A DNA stretch of 52,483 nt. It comes from Lapillicoccus sp. (lineage in GTDB: Bacteria > Actinomycetota > Actinomycetes > Actinomycetales > Dermatophilaceae). The DNA lies in contig NZ_JANXRJ010000160.1 of NCBI RefSeq assembly GCF_025353065.1, positions 1 to 52,483 of the forward strand, in the 5' to 3' direction. Positions 41,419 through 50,254 of the stretch are shown piece by piece. The notes below the pieces were generated by a model, which had not been told where the DNA came from, made no database searches, and saw nothing but the letters and a program-made list of their open reading frames with translations. Position 1 is the first letter of the stretch. Each line of letters starts with the position of its first letter. The translations under genes were made by a program, and so were the position numbers.

Positions 41419-42402
41419 GTGAGGATCCTCGTCACGGGAGCCCGGGGCTACATCGGCTCGCGCCTGGTCCCCGAGCTGCTCTCACGAGGGCACGACGTCG
41501 TGGCGACGCATACGGGCGAGCTGTCCTGCGACTACCCGTGGGCGGGCGAGGTGGAGTGGCGACAGATGAACGCCCTCGACCTCCCTGACGTCGTCGCGGC
41601 CGTCCGGGGCGTCGACGCCGCGGTCTACCTCATCCACGGGCTCGACGCGGAGGACTTCCGGCGCACCGACAGGGAAGCGGCGGAGAACATGCGCGACGCC
41701 GTGAACATCGAGGGCGTGGGCCGCGTGGTCTACCTCTCGGGGATCATCCCGGACGTCCCCCGTGACGACCTGTCGGAGCACCTCGTGTCGCGGCTGGAGG
41801 TCGAGGAGGCCCTGGCCGAGTCCGCCGCCTCCACCCTGACGTTGCGGGCGGCCATCGTCATCGGCTCGGCCTCCACGAGCTTCGAGATCGTCCGCCAGAT
41901 CTCCGAGCGGATCCCCCTCGTCCAGACCATCCCGAGCTGGATGCAGAACACCAGGGTCCAACCCGTCTCGGTCAGCGACGCCGTGGTGCTCCTCGCCGAC
42001 GCGGTGGAGGCCCCGGAGGTCACCGGCAAGGTCGACCTGGCCGGTCCGGACCGGCTGACCTATCCCGAGCTCCTGCAGCTGTATGCCGACGTGGCCCACC
42101 TGACACGGGTGCGGATCCCCATCCCCGGTTTTCCGGACGACATCGTCGGCTGGCTGGCCGGTCAGCTCACCGACGTGCCGACCCCGACGGTCGAGTCCCT
42201 GATGGCCAGCCTCCGCCACGACATGGTCGCCTCGGAGGACGTGCGCGAGCGGCTCGGTGACCCGGGGCGCGAGATGACCGGGCTGCGGCAGGCCGTGGAG
42301 CGCTCGCTCCTGCGCTTCGGCGAGGGTGCCGACGGGGCGTCGATCGGCGCAGACCCCTGCGCCCCCTCCATCGGCGACCCGGAATGGACCCGCACCCGCT
42401 AG
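41419..42402 (+). CDS. NAD(P)H-binding SDR (atypical extended type)
   Basis: 327 residues from GTG 41419. The Rossmann loop is ILVTGARGYIGSRLVPELLSRGHDV; then VYLIHGLDAEDF, VYLSGIIPDVPRDDLSEHLVSRLEVEEAL and LRAAIVIGSASTSFE. The usual YxxxK is replaced by a SEHLVSRLEVE segment, as in atypical NAD-binding SDRs (DUF2867-like and NmrA-like groups). The C-terminal helical region (RHDMVASEDVRERLG) matches nucleoside-diphosphate-sugar epimerase homologues of actinobacteria. Role unknown. Ends just before a strong hairpin. Confidence 0.82.
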   Translation: MRILVTGARGYIGSRLVPELLSRGHDVVATHTGELSCDYPWAGEVEWRQMNALDLPDVVAAVRGVDAAVYLIHGLDAEDFRRTDREAAENMRDAVNIEGVGRVVYLSGIIPDVPRDDLSEHLVSRLEVEEALAESAASTLTLRAAIVIGSASTSFEIVRQISERIPLVQTIPSWMQNTRVQPVSVSDAVVLLADAVEAPEVTGKVDLAGPDRLTYPELLQLYADVAHLTRVRIPIPGFPDDIVGWLAGQLTDVPTPTVESLMASLRHDMVASEDVRERLGDPGREMTGLRQAVERSLLRFGEGADGASIGADPCAPSIGDPEWTRTR

Positions 42403-42467
42403 TCGACCCGGGGACGCTGGCCCGTCGGCGGCCGCTGAGCCGGGCGGACGTGGCCCTCTCGACGGCA

Positions 42468-42505
42468 GATCCCGGCGCCGGGCCGGGTGGCCCTGCGCCG
42501 GGATC
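42468..42505 (+). terminator. Strong stem-loop terminator after the SDR gene
   Basis: GATCCCGGCGC (42468-42478) pairs perfectly with GCGCCGGGATC (42495-42505); the centre folds further as GGGCC GGGT GGCCC, giving a 16-bp helix with one mismatch. CTTTT follows ten bases later. It ends the SDR transcript and separates it from the convergent bldC gene. Confidence 0.75.
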
Positions 42506-42551
42506 GGTGGCGACCCTTTTGGTCACCGTCGCGGTGCGGTGCGGTGAAGTG

Positions 42552-42737
42552 TCAGTGCGCCCCGAGCAGGCGGGTGACCTCGCTGTCGAGGTAGCGCCGG
42601 TGACCACCGAGGGTGCGCCGTGCGGTGAGCTTGCCCTCCTTGGCCCAGCGGGTGACCGTCTTCGGGTCGACGTGGAACCGTGAGGCCACCTCGCGCGGCG
42701 TCAGGAGCTGCTCGTGTTGGATCTCGTGCTGCATCAT
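42552..42737 (-). CDS. bldC: BldC-like MerR-type DNA-binding protein
   Basis: 61 residues, nearly all a winged helix-turn-helix: LLTPREVASRFHVDPKTVTRWAKEGKLTARRTLGGHRRYLDSEV, split across helix and wing. This matches BldC, a small MerR-like regulator conserved in Actinobacteria that binds direct repeats cooperatively and controls developmental genes in Streptomyces. GGGGAGAG lies eight bases before ATG 42737; a second ATG follows directly. No effector domain. The upstream region (42800-42930) is unusually AT-rich. Confidence 0.9.
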   Translation of the reverse strand: MMQHEIQHEQLLTPREVASRFHVDPKTVTRWAKEGKLTARRTLGGHRRYLDSEVTRLLGAH

Positions 42738-42815
42738 GTCTAGTCTCTCCCCAGAGTCATCGGGTGCGCCGGGTGTCCCCCACCGCGGCTGTCTACGAGA
42801 GGACTCTACGCGGCT

Positions 42816-42845
42816 TTTGCCATTCCTTTACTGTTTCTTGGCAAA
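42816..42845. promoter_or_regulatory. Inverted repeat in AT-rich bldC upstream region
   Basis: TTTGCCA (42816-42822) and TGGCAAA (42839-42845) are perfectly complementary across 16 bases. The surrounding 130 bases have far more A and T than any other gap. This is the expected bldC promoter region and the dyad may be an operator. Confidence 0.45.
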
Positions 42846-43030
42846 TGTCTGCCCAAAATCTGTGGTCTCGATCACTAAAAATCGTCCGCACCGTCGATCT
42901 GCGACTCTTTGCCCCATTTTAGCGGCATTTCCGTTGGGCGAGACGCTCCGCGGTCGACCCGTGCCCGCCGACCCGGGCGGCGCGCCCACGGTTCCTCCCG
43001 TGGACGCGCGCCCGATGGGCATCGCGACGA

Positions 43031-43504
43031 TCAGCCGACCGTCGGGTGTCCGTTGCACTCGATGAGACCGATGGAGGGGTGACCGGGTACCGCGACGACG
43101 TCCGTCGGGCCCTTCTTCCCGTCGTGGTCGATGTCCGTCTGGTTGTCACCACGACGGACCGACATCGACATGGTGCCGGACACGAGCCCGGCGGGAGCCG
43201 TGACGGTCGTGTCGAGCGTCGCGATGCCGTTCTGGTTGGTCCAGAACGGTCCGACCGGGAACGCCTGGGCCGGATCGCAGATGCCGTTCCCGTAGACCAC
43301 GGTGAAGTAGGCGCGGTTCGGCTTGAGGCCGGAGTAGAGGCCGGTGACCCTGATGCTGGTCCCGGACTGGGCGAACGAGCTGGCTCCGAGGAGGTTGTGG
43401 GAGAAGACGGCCCGAGCTGTGGAGGGGGTGTCGGCGTTGGCAGTTCCTGTCGATCCGGCCAAGATCAACGGGACTGCTACGGCGGCGACCATGATTCTGC
43501 GCAT
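43031..43504 (-). CDS. Secreted protein with CHRD-like/SOD-like beta fold
   Basis: 157 residues from ATG 43504 with AGGAG eight bases upstream; the longer frame has no conserved start. Residues 1-26 are a Sec signal peptide (MRRIMVAAVAVPLILAGS, cleavage after ANA). The mature protein has two Cys and the strands FSHNLLGASSFAQSGTSIRVTGLYSGLKPNRAYFTVVYGNGIC, with D-G-K-K-G loop and an end GHPSIGLIECNGHP. The pattern recalls CHRD or Cu/Zn-SOD-like sandwiches, but the metal His are not all present, so it is probably not an enzyme. Function unknown. Confidence 0.65.
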   Translation of the reverse strand: MRRIMVAAVAVPLILAGSTGTANADTPSTARAVFSHNLLGASSFAQSGTSIRVTGLYSGLKPNRAYFTVVYGNGICDPAQAFPVGPFWTNQNGIATLDTTVTAPAGLVSGTMSMSVRRGDNQTDIDHDGKKGPTDVVAVPGHPSIGLIECNGHPTVG

Positions 43505-43861
43505 GATGGTGCTCCTGTGTGATGGGTCCCCTGGGTCGGTGGTCCTGCACCCCGAGCGCCCCCAGGCGCCTGCCGAACAGCGCGGGGAGGCCGATCGGGA
43601 TGCGGCCTGCCACCCCACGTGTTCCTCCGGACGGATCCCATGCCTCACCTCCTCCGTCGCGAAACCCCAATTGGAGCAATTCGGACTAATGGTATGCCGT
43701 GGCAGGAGTCGGGCAACGTGCGGAACGGCAGGGAGATCTCTGGGCACAGCCTGTGAGCCGAGGGCAGCCCTGGCGCTGCCGACGCACGACAAAGCCCCTC
43801 CGCGACGGCGGAGGGGCTGGGTCGTAGGAGGGGCTGAGTCGTAAGAGGTGCTGAGCTGCGG
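43505..43861. other. Gene-poor stretch before tRNA-Leu
   Basis: No supported gene. It contains the terminator of the tRNA (43793-43818) and, at about 43813-43855, three imperfect 17-bp direct repeats (GGGGCTGGGTCGTAGGAG type). The GAATTGGAGC/TTAGTCCGAATTG AT-richer patch near 43665-43695 holds GTATGCC. Confidence 0.6.
43793..43818 (-). terminator. Intrinsic terminator of tRNA-Leu
   Basis: AGCCCCTCCGC and GCGGAGGGGCT are perfect 11-bp arms around a four-base loop. On the minus strand TTTGTCG follows the stem. It stands 44 bases downstream of the tRNA 3' end. Confidence 0.8.
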
Positions 43862-43944
43862 TGTCCGGAGGGGGACTTGAACCCCCACGCCCGTTAGGGC
43901 ACTAGCACCTCAAGCTAGCGCGTCTGCCATTCCGCCACCCGGAC
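43862..43944 (-). tRNA. tRNA-Leu (anticodon GAG)
   Basis: The minus strand folds into a class II tRNA: acceptor GTCCGGG with TCCGGAC (one G-U), D arm GGCGGAATGGCAGAC, anticodon stem CTAGC/GCTAG with loop TTGAGGT (anticodon GAG), long variable arm TGCCCTAACGGGCG and T arm GGGGGTTCAAGTCCCCC. Discriminator A; CCA is not encoded, which is usual in Actinobacteria. It reads CTC (and CTT) leucine codons, very common in this genome. Confidence 0.95.
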
Positions 43945-44038
43945 AGGGTGTGCATCAGGGCCTCGTGGAAGGCCCCCTGCTGCGCCGGAAACGGTAGCAC
44001 GCAGCAGCCGCTATCCACGAAACGGCGGGTCCCACCCG

Positions 44039-45325
44039 TCACACCCGTCGCAGCACGTCGGTCCCGTGCTCGCGCAGCTCCGTCACGGACGCGACCCCGC
44101 TCAGGCCGAGGGTCAGGTCGAGCTCGCCGATGATGTTCTCGAGCACGGCTCGGACGCCGGCCTGCCCGGCGAGGGCCAGTCCGTAGATGTGTGGCCTGCC
44201 CACCGCGACAGCCGTGGCGCCGAGGGCGACCGCCTTGACGACGTCGGCGCCGGAGCGGATGCCGCTGTCGAAGACCACGGGCGCCCGCCCCGCCACCGCC
44301 GCCACGACGTCGACCAGCGCATCGAGCGCGGCGACGGACCCGTCGACCTGCCGGCCCCCGTGGTTGGACACGACGATCCCCGCGACGCCGAGGTCGAGGG
44401 CCCGACGCGCGTCGTCGGGGTGGAGGATTCCCTTCAGCAGCACCGGAAGTCGAGTCCGTCCGGGCAGGGTCGCGATGTCGTCCCACGTCAGCGATGGCTT
44501 GGAGTAGATCTCGAGGAAGGTCTCGACGGCGGCGCGCGGCATCGGCGAGCGGAGGTTGTCGAGGAAGCCGCCCGGGGTCTCGCGCGCCATCGACGCGAGG
44601 GTGCGCAGCGCACCGAGCGTGACTGCGGCAGAGGGCTTCTCGCCCCCGGACGCCCTCGCCACCCGCTCCCGGACGATCTCGAGGAAGCGGGGGTCGGAGG
44701 TGTACTGCGCGATACCGACCCCGCGCGCGAACGGCAGCGACCCGAGGTTGAGGTCCTGCGGCCGCCAGCCCAGCATCGTCGTGTCGAGCGTGACGACGAG
44801 GGCCTCGGCGCCCATCGCCTCGGCCCGGCCGACGAGGCTGTCGACGAGCTGCTCGTCCGTGCTCCAGTAGAGCTGGTACCACCGCGGCGAGTCGCCCATC
44901 GCCGCCGCCGTCGCCTCCATCGGCGCGCTGCCCTGGTTGGAGAAGATGTAGGGGACCCCGAGCTCGGCCGCCGCGGCCCCGATGAGGACGTCCGCGTCGC
45001 GGGCCACGAGACCCGCGGCCCCCACCGGCGCCACGAGCACCGGCGCCGGCAGGGTGCGTCCGAGCAGCTCCACCGAGAGGTCCCGCTGCGAGACGTCGCG
45101 CAGCATCCGCGGGACGATCGCCCACCGGTCGAAGGCGGCTCGGTTGGCTCGCATCGTCGCGCCGTCGCCCGCTCCCCCGGCGACGTAGGCCCACGCCCGC
45201 GCCGACATCGCCGCGCGCGCCCGTGCCTCGAGCTCCGTCGGGTCAGTGGGGACCAGCGGCCGCCGGCCGAGCACCCCGGCCCGATAGATGGAGTTCTGCC
45301 GCAGTCGCCCGACGCCGATCGTCAC
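44039..45325 (-). CDS. FMN-dependent alpha-hydroxy acid oxidase/dehydrogenase (LldD/lactate monooxygenase family)
   Basis: 428 residues, GTG start. It is an FMN-dependent 2-hydroxyacid oxidoreductase: RAWAYVAGGAGDGATMRANRAAFDRW near the N-terminus, PVLVAPVGAAGLV, YIFSNQGSAPMEAT, TLDTTMLGWRPQDL, LLKGILHPDDARRALDLGV and the catalytic SNHGGRQVDG (His) then FDSGIRSGADVVKAVALGA. It oxidises L-lactate or similar hydroxyacids to ketoacids. Length and motif PRWYQLYWS resemble lactate 2-monooxygenase-like proteins. It is divergent from the MFS gene at 45434. Confidence 0.88.
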   Translation of the reverse strand: MTIGVGRLRQNSIYRAGVLGRRPLVPTDPTELEARARAAMSARAWAYVAGGAGDGATMRANRAAFDRWAIVPRMLRDVSQRDLSVELLGRTLPAPVLVAPVGAAGLVARDADVLIGAAAAELGVPYIFSNQGSAPMEATAAAMGDSPRWYQLYWSTDEQLVDSLVGRAEAMGAEALVVTLDTTMLGWRPQDLNLGSLPFARGVGIAQYTSDPRFLEIVRERVARASGGEKPSAAVTLGALRTLASMARETPGGFLDNLRSPMPRAAVETFLEIYSKPSLTWDDIATLPGRTRLPVLLKGILHPDDARRALDLGVAGIVVSNHGGRQVDGSVAALDALVDVVAAVAGRAPVVFDSGIRSGADVVKAVALGATAVAVGRPHIYGLALAGQAGVRAVLENIIGELDLTLGLSGVASVTELREHGTDVLRRV

Positions 45326-45433
45326 GCTGGCACGCTACCGCCCACTCTTTCCGCGGCATACGGGCTCGGGCGCTCTGCCCTCAAGTACGCGCTTTTCGGG
45401 TCCTGGGCTCGCTGGCCCTGCGACACTGCCGAG

Positions 45434-46834
45434 GTGTCCGGCATCGTGCTCAGCTCCCGCACCGGTCGCGGCATCGTCACCGCCGCGGTGCTCGGGTCGG
45501 GGATGGCGATGCTGGACGGGACCGTCGTCAACGTCGCCCTCGTGCGGATCGGCGCGGACCTGCACGCCAGCCTGACCGACCTGCAGTGGATCACCAACGG
45601 CTACCTGCTCACGATGGCGGCCCTCATCCTGCTCGGCGGCTCGCTCGGTGACCGCTACGGCCGGCGGCGGGTCTTCCTGGTCGGGGTCGTGTGGTTCGCC
45701 GTGGCGTCGGCAGCCTGTGGCCTCGCCCAGACCCCCGGTCAGCTGATCGTCGCCCGGGTCGTGCAGGGCATCGGCGCCGCGCTCCTCACACCGGGCAGCC
45801 TGGCGATGATCGAGGCGTCGATCCGTCCGCTCGACCGGGCGAAGGCGATCGGCTCGTGGTCGGGTCTCGGTGGCATCGCGTCGGCGGCCGGGCCGTTCGT
45901 CGGCGGCTGGCTCGTCCAGTACGCGAGCTGGCGCTGGGCCTTCCTCCTCAACATCCCCCTCGGTGCGCTGACGGTGTGGATGACTCTCGCCAGCGTCCCG
46001 GAGACGCGCGACGAGGAGGCGGTCCACGGCTTCGACACCGCGGGCGCGGTCCTCGCGACGCTCGCGCTCGCGGTGACGACCTACGGCCTGGTGCAGTCCG
46101 AGGCACTGGGCATGTTCCGCACGGTGGGAGTCATCGTGGCCGGCCTGCTGGTCGGGGCGTTGTTCGTCGTGGTCGAGGACCGCACCCGTCACCCGATGGT
46201 GCCCCCGAGCCTGTTCGCCAGCCGGCAGTTCAGCGGCGCCAACCTGATGACCCTGCTGACGTATGCCGCCCTCGGCGCCGTGATGTTCTTCCTCACCCTC
46301 CAGCTGCAGACCGTGCTGCGCTACGGCCCGCTCGCGGCCGGTCTCTCGACGCTCCCGCTGACGGTCCTCATGCTGTTCCTCGCCTCGCGCGGTGGCGCCC
46401 TCGCGACGCGGATCGGGCCACGGATCCCGATGACGGTCGGCCCGCTCGTCTGCGGGGTCGGGGTCGCCCTCCTCGCGGGGCTCGGTGCCGGCGACTCCTA
46501 TTGGCTCGGGGTGTTCCCCGGCATCACCGTCTTCGGCCTCGGTCTCTGCCTGCTCGTCGCCCCGCTGACCGCGACCGTGCTCGGCGCCGCCCCCGACCGG
46601 TATGCCGGTGTGGCCAGTGGAGTCAACAACGCCGTCGCCCGCGCCGGGAGCCTGCTCGCCGTCGCCGCGCTGCCGGCGATCGTGGGCCTGTCCGGCGCTG
46701 ACTACCAACGCCCCGTGGCGTTCTCCCGCGCCTACGGCACCGCGATGTGGATCTGCGCGGCTCTGCTCGCCGTCGGCGGCGCCATCTCGTGGGCGCTGAT
46801 CCGCGACGACCGCGCCGCCGCGCCGCCGACCTGA
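45434..46834 (+). CDS. MFS transporter, DHA2 type (14 membrane helices)
   Basis: 466 residues from GTG 45434; the open frame upstream has no membrane features. Motif A GGSLGDRYGRRRVFLV, ARVVQGIGAALLTPGSL, and motif C SAAGPFVGGWLVQYASWRW show proton-driven DHA2 export. MLDGTVVNVALVRIG in helix 1 is typical of EmrB/QacA relatives. About 14 hydrophobic segments are present. The substrate is not known. No dedicated regulator is adjacent. Followed by two tandem hairpins and the pta gene. Confidence 0.88.
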   Translation: MSGIVLSSRTGRGIVTAAVLGSGMAMLDGTVVNVALVRIGADLHASLTDLQWITNGYLLTMAALILLGGSLGDRYGRRRVFLVGVVWFAVASAACGLAQTPGQLIVARVVQGIGAALLTPGSLAMIEASIRPLDRAKAIGSWSGLGGIASAAGPFVGGWLVQYASWRWAFLLNIPLGALTVWMTLASVPETRDEEAVHGFDTAGAVLATLALAVTTYGLVQSEALGMFRTVGVIVAGLLVGALFVVVEDRTRHPMVPPSLFASRQFSGANLMTLLTYAALGAVMFFLTLQLQTVLRYGPLAAGLSTLPLTVLMLFLASRGGALATRIGPRIPMTVGPLVCGVGVALLAGLGAGDSYWLGVFPGITVFGLGLCLLVAPLTATVLGAAPDRYAGVASGVNNAVARAGSLLAVAALPAIVGLSGADYQRPVAFSRAYGTAMWICAALLAVGGAISWALIRDDRAAAPPT

Positions 46835-46840
46835 CGCGCA

Positions 46841-46878
46841 CTCGACTCGGAGTCGAGCCCGCTCGACTCGGAGTCGGG
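46841..46878. terminator. Two tandem 17-bp hairpins before pta
   Basis: CTCGACT CGG AGTCGAG (46841-46857) and CTCGACT CGG AGTCGGG (46862-46878) are repeats with a 21-base period. The first is a perfect 7-bp stem, the second has one mismatch. They fill the gap between the MFS stop and pta and probably terminate the upstream transcript or structure the pta leader. No T-run is seen. Confidence 0.65.
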
Positions 46879-46901
46879 CCCGAGCGGGATAGCGTGACCC
46901 C

Positions 46902-49025
46902 ATGGCCACGAGCGTCTACCTCGCGTCCGCGGAGGGCCTCTCGGGCAAGTCGGCCGTCGCCCTCGGACTGCTCGACCAGCTCAGTCGACGGGTGGGGCGG
47001 GTCGGGATCTTCCGACCGATCGTGCGCACCGACGACCCCAGCGCCGACTACGTGCTCGATCTCCTGCTCTCACGCCTCGGGAACGGCCTCACGGCACGCA
47101 GCGCCTCGGGGGTGGGCTACGACGCGGTGCACGCCGACCCCGAGGCCGCGATGTCCACCATCGTCGACCGCTTCCACACGGTGGCCCAGGACCACGAGGC
47201 GATGCTCGTGATCGGCTCGGACTACACCGACGTCACCTCGCCGACCGAGTTCTCCTACAACGCGATCATCGCCGCCAACCTCGATGCGCCGATGATCCTC
47301 GTCGTCACGGGGGCGGGGCGGTCACCCGAGCAGGTCCGGACCGCCGTCGAGGTCGTCGCGGACGAGGCCCGTGCCCACCACGCCGCGGTGCTCGCCGTCG
47401 TCGCCAACCGCGTCGCACCGGCGCAGCTCGCGGCGACCCTCGCCGTTCTGGCCCGGACCTCCACCGGCGCCGCACCGGCATACGCCATCCCCTCCGACCC
47501 CATCCTCGACTCCCCCACCGTCCGCGAGCTGATGGCCGCCGTCGACGGAGCCCTGCTCTACGGCGACGAGTCGCTGCTCGACCGTGAGGCGCTGGCCCTG
47601 GTCGTCGCCGCGATGACGATGCCCAACGTCCTCGACCGGCTCCTCGAGGGCTGCATCGTCGTGGCGCCGGCCGACCGCGGTGACGTCCTCCTCGGCCTGC
47701 TCCTCGCCCACCGCTCCAAGACCTTCCCCAGCCCGGCGGCGATCGTCCTCAACGGCGGGTTCGACCTCCCCGGGCCGATCTCGCGCCTCATCGAGGGGCT
47801 CGACGTCCACGTGCCGGTCATCACCTGTGACTCGGGCACGATGGAGACCACCGCCAGGCTGGCCGCCGTGACGAGCCGGCTCACCCGGTCGGCGACCCGC
47901 AAGATCGAGACCGCCCTCGCCCTCGTGGAGCAGCACCTCGACGTGGCCGCCCTGCTCGACCGGCTCGACGTCACGCCGAGCACCGTCGTCACGCCGCTGA
48001 TGTTCGAGCACCGGCTGCTCGACCGGGCCCGCGAGGCCGACCGCCACATCGTCCTGCCCGAGGGCGAGGAGGACCGGATCCTGCGAGCGGCGGACCAGCT
48101 GCTGCGCCGTCGCGTCGTCCGGCTCACCCTCCTCGGTGACCCGTCGGTCATCCGCACCCGCGCCGACCAGCTCGGCCTCGACGTCTCCGCGGCTGCTCTC
48201 ATCGACCCCCAGGACGAGGCGCTGCGCGCACGCTTCGCCAGGGAGTATGCCGCGCTGCGGGCGTCCAAGGGCGTCACCCTCGAGCAGGCCCGCGACGTCG
48301 TGCTCGACGTCAGCTACTTCGGCACGATGATGGTGCTCGACGGTCTTGCCGACGGGATGGTCTCAGGATCGGTCCACACGACCGCGCACACGATCCGGCC
48401 CGCCCTCGAGGTGGTGCGGACGACGCCGGGCACCACGATCGTCTCGTCCGTCTTCCTGATGTGCCTCGCCGACCGGGTCCTGGTCTACGGCGACTGCGCC
48501 GTCAACCCCGACCCCACGGCCGAGCAGCTCGCCGACATCGCCATCTCCTCGGCGGCCACCGCACGGCAGTTCGACATCGACCCGCGGATCGCCATGCTGT
48601 CCTACTCGACAGGGGTGTCCGGCACCGGCGCAGACGTCGACAAGGTCCGCACCGCAACGGAACTCGTCCGCAGACGGGCGCCGCAGCTGTCGGTCGAGGG
48701 ACCCATCCAGTACGACGCCGCGGTCGACCAGGCCGTCGCCGCGACCAAGCTCAAGGACAGCCCCGTCGCCGGCCGGGCCACGGTCTTCATCTTCCCGGAC
48801 CTCAACACCGGCAACAACACCTACAAGGCGGTGCAACGCAGCGCCGGCGCCGTCGCCATCGGCCCGGTGCTGCAGGGCCTGCGCAAGCCGGTCAACGACC
48901 TCAGCCGCGGAGCGCTGGTGCGCGACATCGTCAACACCATCGCCATCACGGCGATCCAGGCCGCGGCCACGTCAGATCTCGAGGACCACCAATCCCCGAC
49001 GACGACAGCGGTATCCCACGCATGA
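46902..49025 (+). CDS. pta: Phosphate acetyltransferase (long two-domain type)
   Basis: 707 residues, as expected for the long Pta form. The N-terminal ~220 residues are a P-loop BioD-like domain (ASAEGLSGKSAVALGLL), then a DRTGG-type segment (CIVVAPADRGDVLLGLLLAHRS). The catalytic C-terminal ~330 residues have RHIVLPEGEEDRILRAA, DGLADGMVSGSVHTTAHTIRPAL, MLSYSTGVSGTGADVDKV and FPDLNTGNNTYKAVQRSAGAVAIGPVLQGL. It converts acetyl-CoA and phosphate to acetyl phosphate and CoA, the first step of acetate formation with AckA. The TGA overlaps the ackA ATG. Confidence 0.96.
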   Translation: MATSVYLASAEGLSGKSAVALGLLDQLSRRVGRVGIFRPIVRTDDPSADYVLDLLLSRLGNGLTARSASGVGYDAVHADPEAAMSTIVDRFHTVAQDHEAMLVIGSDYTDVTSPTEFSYNAIIAANLDAPMILVVTGAGRSPEQVRTAVEVVADEARAHHAAVLAVVANRVAPAQLAATLAVLARTSTGAAPAYAIPSDPILDSPTVRELMAAVDGALLYGDESLLDREALALVVAAMTMPNVLDRLLEGCIVVAPADRGDVLLGLLLAHRSKTFPSPAAIVLNGGFDLPGPISRLIEGLDVHVPVITCDSGTMETTARLAAVTSRLTRSATRKIETALALVEQHLDVAALLDRLDVTPSTVVTPLMFEHRLLDRAREADRHIVLPEGEEDRILRAADQLLRRRVVRLTLLGDPSVIRTRADQLGLDVSAAALIDPQDEALRARFAREYAALRASKGVTLEQARDVVLDVSYFGTMMVLDGLADGMVSGSVHTTAHTIRPALEVVRTTPGTTIVSSVFLMCLADRVLVYGDCAVNPDPTAEQLADIAISSAATARQFDIDPRIAMLSYSTGVSGTGADVDKVRTATELVRRRAPQLSVEGPIQYDAAVDQAVAATKLKDSPVAGRATVFIFPDLNTGNNTYKAVQRSAGAVAIGPVLQGLRKPVNDLSRGALVRDIVNTIAITAIQAAATSDLEDHQSPTTTAVSHA

Positions 49026-50239
49026 GCACCCTCGTCCTCGTCATCAATGCCGGGTCCTCATCGCTGAAGTACCAGCTCATCGACGCCGACACCAGCGCGA
49101 CGCTGGCCGCCGGACTGGTCAATCGGATCGGGCGCACGGGCGACGACCTCGGCGACAACGCGACCCACACCGGGAGCGACGGGCAGACGCACCGGCGCCG
49201 CGCACCGTGCGCCGACGCGGCAGCGGCCTTCGACGTGCTCGTCGACGCCTTCCGCGACCACGGTCCGGACCTGGTCGAGAGCGAGCTGGCCGCGGTCGGC
49301 CACCGGGTGGTCCAGGGCGGTGACCGGTTCAGCGCTCCGACCCTCGTCACCGACGCCGTGCGGGAGGCCATCGCCGACCTCGTGCCCCTCGCGCCGCTGC
49401 ACAACCCGGCCCACCTCGACGGCATCCGCGGCGCGACCGAGCACTTCCCCCACACCCCGCAGATCGCCGTCTTCGACACGGCGTTCCACCAGACCCTGCC
49501 GCCGCACGCCTACACCTATGCCGTGCCCAAGCTCTGGCGCGAGGTCCACGGCGTGCGCCGCTACGGCTTCCACGGCACGTCCTACGCCTACGTCTCCCGG
49601 CGGACCGCCGTCGTCCTCGACCGGCCGGTCGCCGAGACCAACCTCGTCGTCCTCCACCTCGGTGCCGGTGCGAGCGCGGCCGCGATCGAGGGCGGTCGGA
49701 GCATCGACACCTCGATGGGCCTCACACCCCTCGAGGGACTCGTCATGGGGCAGCGCTCTGGCGACCTCGACCCCTCCGTCCCCGGCCACCTGGCCCGGGC
49801 CGGCATCAGCGTCGAGGACTTCGACCGGGGGGTCACGAAAGAGAGCGGGCTGCTGGCGCTCATCGGCGACAGCGACTTCCGGGTCCTGACCGACCGCGTG
49901 GACGCCGGCGACGACGAGGCGCGGCTGGCGCTCGAGATCACGGCATACCGGATCCGCAAGTACATCGGCGCGTATGCCGCCGTGCTGGGCCGCGTCGACG
50001 CCGTCGTCTTCACGGCCGGGGTCGGGGAGCACAGCCCGGAGATACGAGCCGCCGCCCTGGACGGCGTCGGCGGCCTCGGCGGGCGGACCCTCGAGCTGGA
50101 TCCGGTCGCCAACGCGGCCGCAACCTCCGGGGAGCACCGGATCTCGACCGGTGACAGCGAGGTCGCGGTCCTCGTCGTCCCGACCAACGAGGAGCTCGAG
50201 ATCGCCCGTCAGGTGGTCGAGCTCCTCGGCCGAGGGTGA
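49022..50239 (+). CDS. ackA: Acetate kinase
   Basis: 405 residues; ATG 49022 overlaps the pta stop (ATGA). Signatures: VLVINAGSSSLKYQLID, VGHRVVQGGDRF, FDTAFHQTLPPHAYTYAVP, RRYGFHGTSYAYV, LGAGASAAAIEGGRSIDTS, TPLEGLVMGQRSGDLDPSVP and FTAGVGEHSPEIRAA. It makes acetate and ATP from acetyl phosphate and ADP. With pta it forms the overflow or anaerobic acetate pathway, or the reverse acetate uptake route. The usual LGNG is LGAG here, a conservative change at a non-catalytic position. Confidence 0.96.
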   Translation: MSTLVLVINAGSSSLKYQLIDADTSATLAAGLVNRIGRTGDDLGDNATHTGSDGQTHRRRAPCADAAAAFDVLVDAFRDHGPDLVESELAAVGHRVVQGGDRFSAPTLVTDAVREAIADLVPLAPLHNPAHLDGIRGATEHFPHTPQIAVFDTAFHQTLPPHAYTYAVPKLWREVHGVRRYGFHGTSYAYVSRRTAVVLDRPVAETNLVVLHLGAGASAAAIEGGRSIDTSMGLTPLEGLVMGQRSGDLDPSVPGHLARAGISVEDFDRGVTKESGLLALIGDSDFRVLTDRVDAGDDEARLALEITAYRIRKYIGAYAAVLGRVDAVVFTAGVGEHSPEIRAAALDGVGGLGGRTLELDPVANAAATSGEHRISTGDSEVAVLVVPTNEELEIARQVVELLGRG

Positions 50240-50254
50240 GGGCCGGCGCCCCGC

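Noticed and set aside
43031-43888. Long form of the secreted protein
   Set aside because: The extra N-terminus is Arg/Ser-rich and overlaps tRNA terminator sequence; the signal peptide begins at 43504.
44066-45433. N-terminal extension of the MFS transporter at 45434
   Set aside because: Antisense to the hydroxyacid oxidase and lacks membrane segments.
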